From Methylotenera sp. (GTDB lineage Bacteria > Pseudomonadota > Gammaproteobacteria > Burkholderiales > Methylophilaceae), in NCBI GenBank assembly GCA_027310735.1, contig DAIDAH010000127.1:1-7828 (forward strand): a stretch of 7,828 bases of DNA, given 5' to 3'. The stretch's first letter is position 1. Each line of letters begins with the position of its first letter. The notes beneath the pieces were generated by a model. The model saw only the letters and a list, made by a program, of their open reading frames with translations, did not search any database and had not been told where the DNA came from. Of this stretch, positions 6,700 through 7,828 are shown piece by piece. Made by a program: the position numbers and the translations under genes.

Positions 6700-7285
6700 A
6701 CTTTTTAACCACCCAACCAACAAACTGCATTTGGTTGTAGTAGTAATTTTGTTGAGCATTAGGCACTTTATAAGCAACGCCGCCTTTTTTAAGCCGATAA
6801 GCACTATTACGATAACCACCACCAAACATTCCGCCAACCAAGCCACCACCGCCATAATTCGGCCCTTCCAGCACATAGCCATCTGGGGAGTTACTGGCGG
6901 TATCCACTTGCATGGTTTTGGTTTCATCCAACACAATTTCGCCATTGGCTGCGGCAGCGCCTGCTTTTGCTGCATCGAAGCTTATTTCACGCACCGTCTC
7001 CGTTTTTCCGTCGTAAGCCATGAGTTTTTTTGCATTGTAATTTCTGTTTTTCTCATCACTCTTTTTGGCTTTAACCATCAGTTGATGATCTTTCACACTA
7101 AAATCAAATTGATAGTCAGAGGCATTTTGATAGTCGTAATGAACGGTAGTAAACAGCATTTCATATTGCGGCGGCGTGGCCATAGATTTGGGAATCACTG
7201 TTGCAACAAAAAACAGCACTATGAGCAATAACGGTAGTGTTAGGCCGATAGCTAACACTAGATTTTCTTTAATGAATTTTTTCAT
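6698..7285 (-). CDS. Hypothetical membrane-anchored protein with a glycine-rich segment, partner of the DUF2157 protein
   Basis: I do not recognise this family. The product is 195 residues from the ATG at 7285. A short basic start (MKKFIKEN) leads into one long hydrophobic helix (about 9-31) with no evident signal-peptidase site, so it is probably anchored with most of the chain in the periplasm. The remainder is polar and tyrosine-rich: YEMLFTTVHYDYQNASDYQFDF (41-62), a lysine-rich patch (72-88), an AAKAGAAAANG stretch (105-115), a glycine-rich segment (142-158, GGGGLVGGMFGGG) and a YYYNQMQFVGWVVKK end. It is not obviously a GDYXXLXY protein, the type I recall beside DUF2157/DUF4401 genes, since no GDY motif is present. 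A TTG three bases earlier (7288) is in frame, but the GAGG Shine-Dalgarno fits the ATG. It overlaps miaA by 17 bp and is followed 11 bp later by the DUF2157 gene. Confidence 0.7.
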   Translation of the reverse strand: MKKFIKENLVLAIGLTLPLLLIVLFFVATVIPKSMATPPQYEMLFTTVHYDYQNASDYQFDFSVKDHQLMVKAKKSDEKNRNYNAKKLMAYDGKTETVREISFDAAKAGAAAANGEIVLDETKTMQVDTASNSPDGYVLEGPNYGGGGLVGGMFGGGYRNSAYRLKKGGVAYKVPNAQQNYYYNQMQFVGWVVKK

Positions 7286-7828
7286 CAATCACCTCACACT
7301 TCGCGTTAATAAACTGGCTGATTTCGTTAAACACGATCTCATGTAAATCTGGCTGCAAACAATCCACTTCCACAACGTCATCCATGCCACGCAACCAAGT
7401 GAGCTGGCGCTTAGCCAGCTGACGTGTCGCAAAAATACCTCTATCGCGCAACTCAGCCGCATCATACTCACCCGCCAAATACTCCAAAGCCTGACGGTAA
7501 CCCACGCAGCGCATAGACGTACTATCTGGCGTGAGCGTTGGATATTTCACTTGCAAAGCTTTCACTTCATCCAGAAAACCTGCCGCCAACATTTGGTCAA
7601 ATCTATGTGCGATGCGCTCATGCAACACTTTACGGTCACTTGGCACCAATGCGATTTTAAGCAAGCGATAAGGCAAGCCTTCGCCGGTTGACTCCTTATG
7701 CAGTGCCGTCATGGTTTTGCCCGTGATTCGATACACTTCCAGCGCACGCTCAATACGCTGAGAGTCTGCTGGTTGCAGACGAGCAGCTGTTTCTGGGTCA
7801 ATTTGTGCCAACTTGGCATGCATAGCAG
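7269..7828 (-). CDS. miaA: tRNA dimethylallyltransferase, C-terminal part (5' end beyond the right edge)
   Basis: About 185 residues of the C-terminal part are present; MiaA is usually about 300-320 residues, so roughly 120-130 N-terminal residues, including the P-loop, lie outside the window. MiaA transfers a dimethylallyl group to N6 of A37 in tRNAs that read codons starting with U. Family signatures visible are HAKLAQIDPETAARLQPADS followed by QRIERALEVYRITGK, the SMRCVGYRQALEYL helix, and the ATRQLAKRQLTWLRGMD segment near the C-terminus that belongs to the catalytic and tRNA-binding core. The frame is open to the window edge, so the in-frame ATG at 7823 is internal and not a start. In many proteobacteria miaA is followed by hfq; here it is followed by, and overlaps by 17 bp, a gene for an unknown membrane-anchored protein. 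Confidence 0.96.
   Translation of the reverse strand, partial: AMHAKLAQIDPETAARLQPADSQRIERALEVYRITGKTMTALHKESTGEGLPYRLLKIALVPSDRKVLHERIAHRFDQMLAAGFLDEVKALQVKYPTLTPDSTSMRCVGYRQALEYLAGEYDAAELRDRGIFATRQLAKRQLTWLRGMDDVVEVDCLQPDLHEIVFNEISQFINAKCEVIDEKIH
7289..7295 (-). promoter_or_regulatory. Shine-Dalgarno of the anchored protein, inside miaA
   Basis: The minus strand reads GAGGTGA within the miaA coding region. The GAGG core (7295-7292) is 6 nt before the ATG at 7285 but only 3 nt before the alternative TTG at 7288, which favours the ATG. Its position inside the upstream gene suggests translational coupling to miaA. Confidence 0.65.

Noticed and set aside
6676..6975. 99-codon minus-strand frame rich in Lys, Pro, Met and Val overlapping the anchored-protein and DUF2157 genes
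   Set aside because: It is out of frame with both supported genes, spans their junction and has no Shine-Dalgarno or family features.
6731..7231. A 166-codon plus-strand open frame opposite the anchored-protein gene
   Set aside because: It lies fully antisense to a gene with a good start, Shine-Dalgarno and overlaps with its neighbours. Its translation is Ile/His/Thr-rich low-quality sequence with no recognisable domain, as expected of a shadow frame.
1..7828. Search for tRNA, rRNA, CRISPR repeats, insertion sequence ends, riboswitches and phage genes
   Set aside because: Nothing of these kinds is visible. The window is almost fully covered by ordinary metabolic and membrane-protein genes, and the gaps are all under 120 bp.

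Overview
The window comes from a Gram-negative proteobacterium, most likely a betaproteobacterium with moderate-to-low GC; a Methylophilaceae-type methylotroph would fit. That assignment rests on protein flavour and gene arrangement only. There is no rRNA or other phylogenetic marker in the window. Every gene I can support lies on the minus strand, so the window is transcribed from high to low coordinates.

The right end (7828 down to 5748) holds the 3' part of miaA (tRNA dimethylallyltransferase). Two genes of unknown function follow it closely. The first encodes a 195-residue protein with one N-terminal membrane anchor and overlaps miaA by 17 bp. The second encodes a polytopic membrane protein of DUF2157 type that starts 11 bp after its partner stops. 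A hairpin followed by eight U residues (5654-5699) probably ends this unit.

The middle and left parts (5633 down to 1) form a nucleotide-sugar block for exopolysaccharide (EPS) or capsule synthesis. First comes a phosphomannomutase (manB-like). A 118-bp promoter-like gap follows, containing a perfect 7-5-7 inverted repeat. Then comes a tightly packed run: a MarR-type winged-helix regulator of the EPS-associated kind, manC (bifunctional GDP-mannose pyrophosphorylase / mannose-6-phosphate isomerase), gmd, fcl and the first 66 codons of ugd (UDP-glucose dehydrogenase). Gaps are -4, -4, 9 and 8 bp, so these five genes look like one operon headed by its own regulator.

Together the enzymes cover fructose-6-P to mannose-6-P (ManC C-terminal domain), mannose-1-P (ManB), GDP-mannose (ManC N-terminal domain), GDP-4-keto-6-deoxymannose (Gmd) and GDP-L-fucose (Fcl). 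Ugd supplies UDP-glucuronate. The polymer is therefore predicted to contain L-fucose and/or mannose plus glucuronic acid. No glycosyltransferase, flippase or polymerase gene is inside the window; these would lie beyond position 1 or elsewhere.

I see no tRNA, rRNA, insertion sequence, CRISPR array or clear sign of a wholly new system. The least explained items are the inverted repeat before the regulator gene and the membrane-protein pair behind miaA. Three start codons differ from a naive longest-ORF or ATG-only reading: TTG for manC, ATG at 6686 for the DUF2157 gene and ATG at 7285 for the anchored protein.
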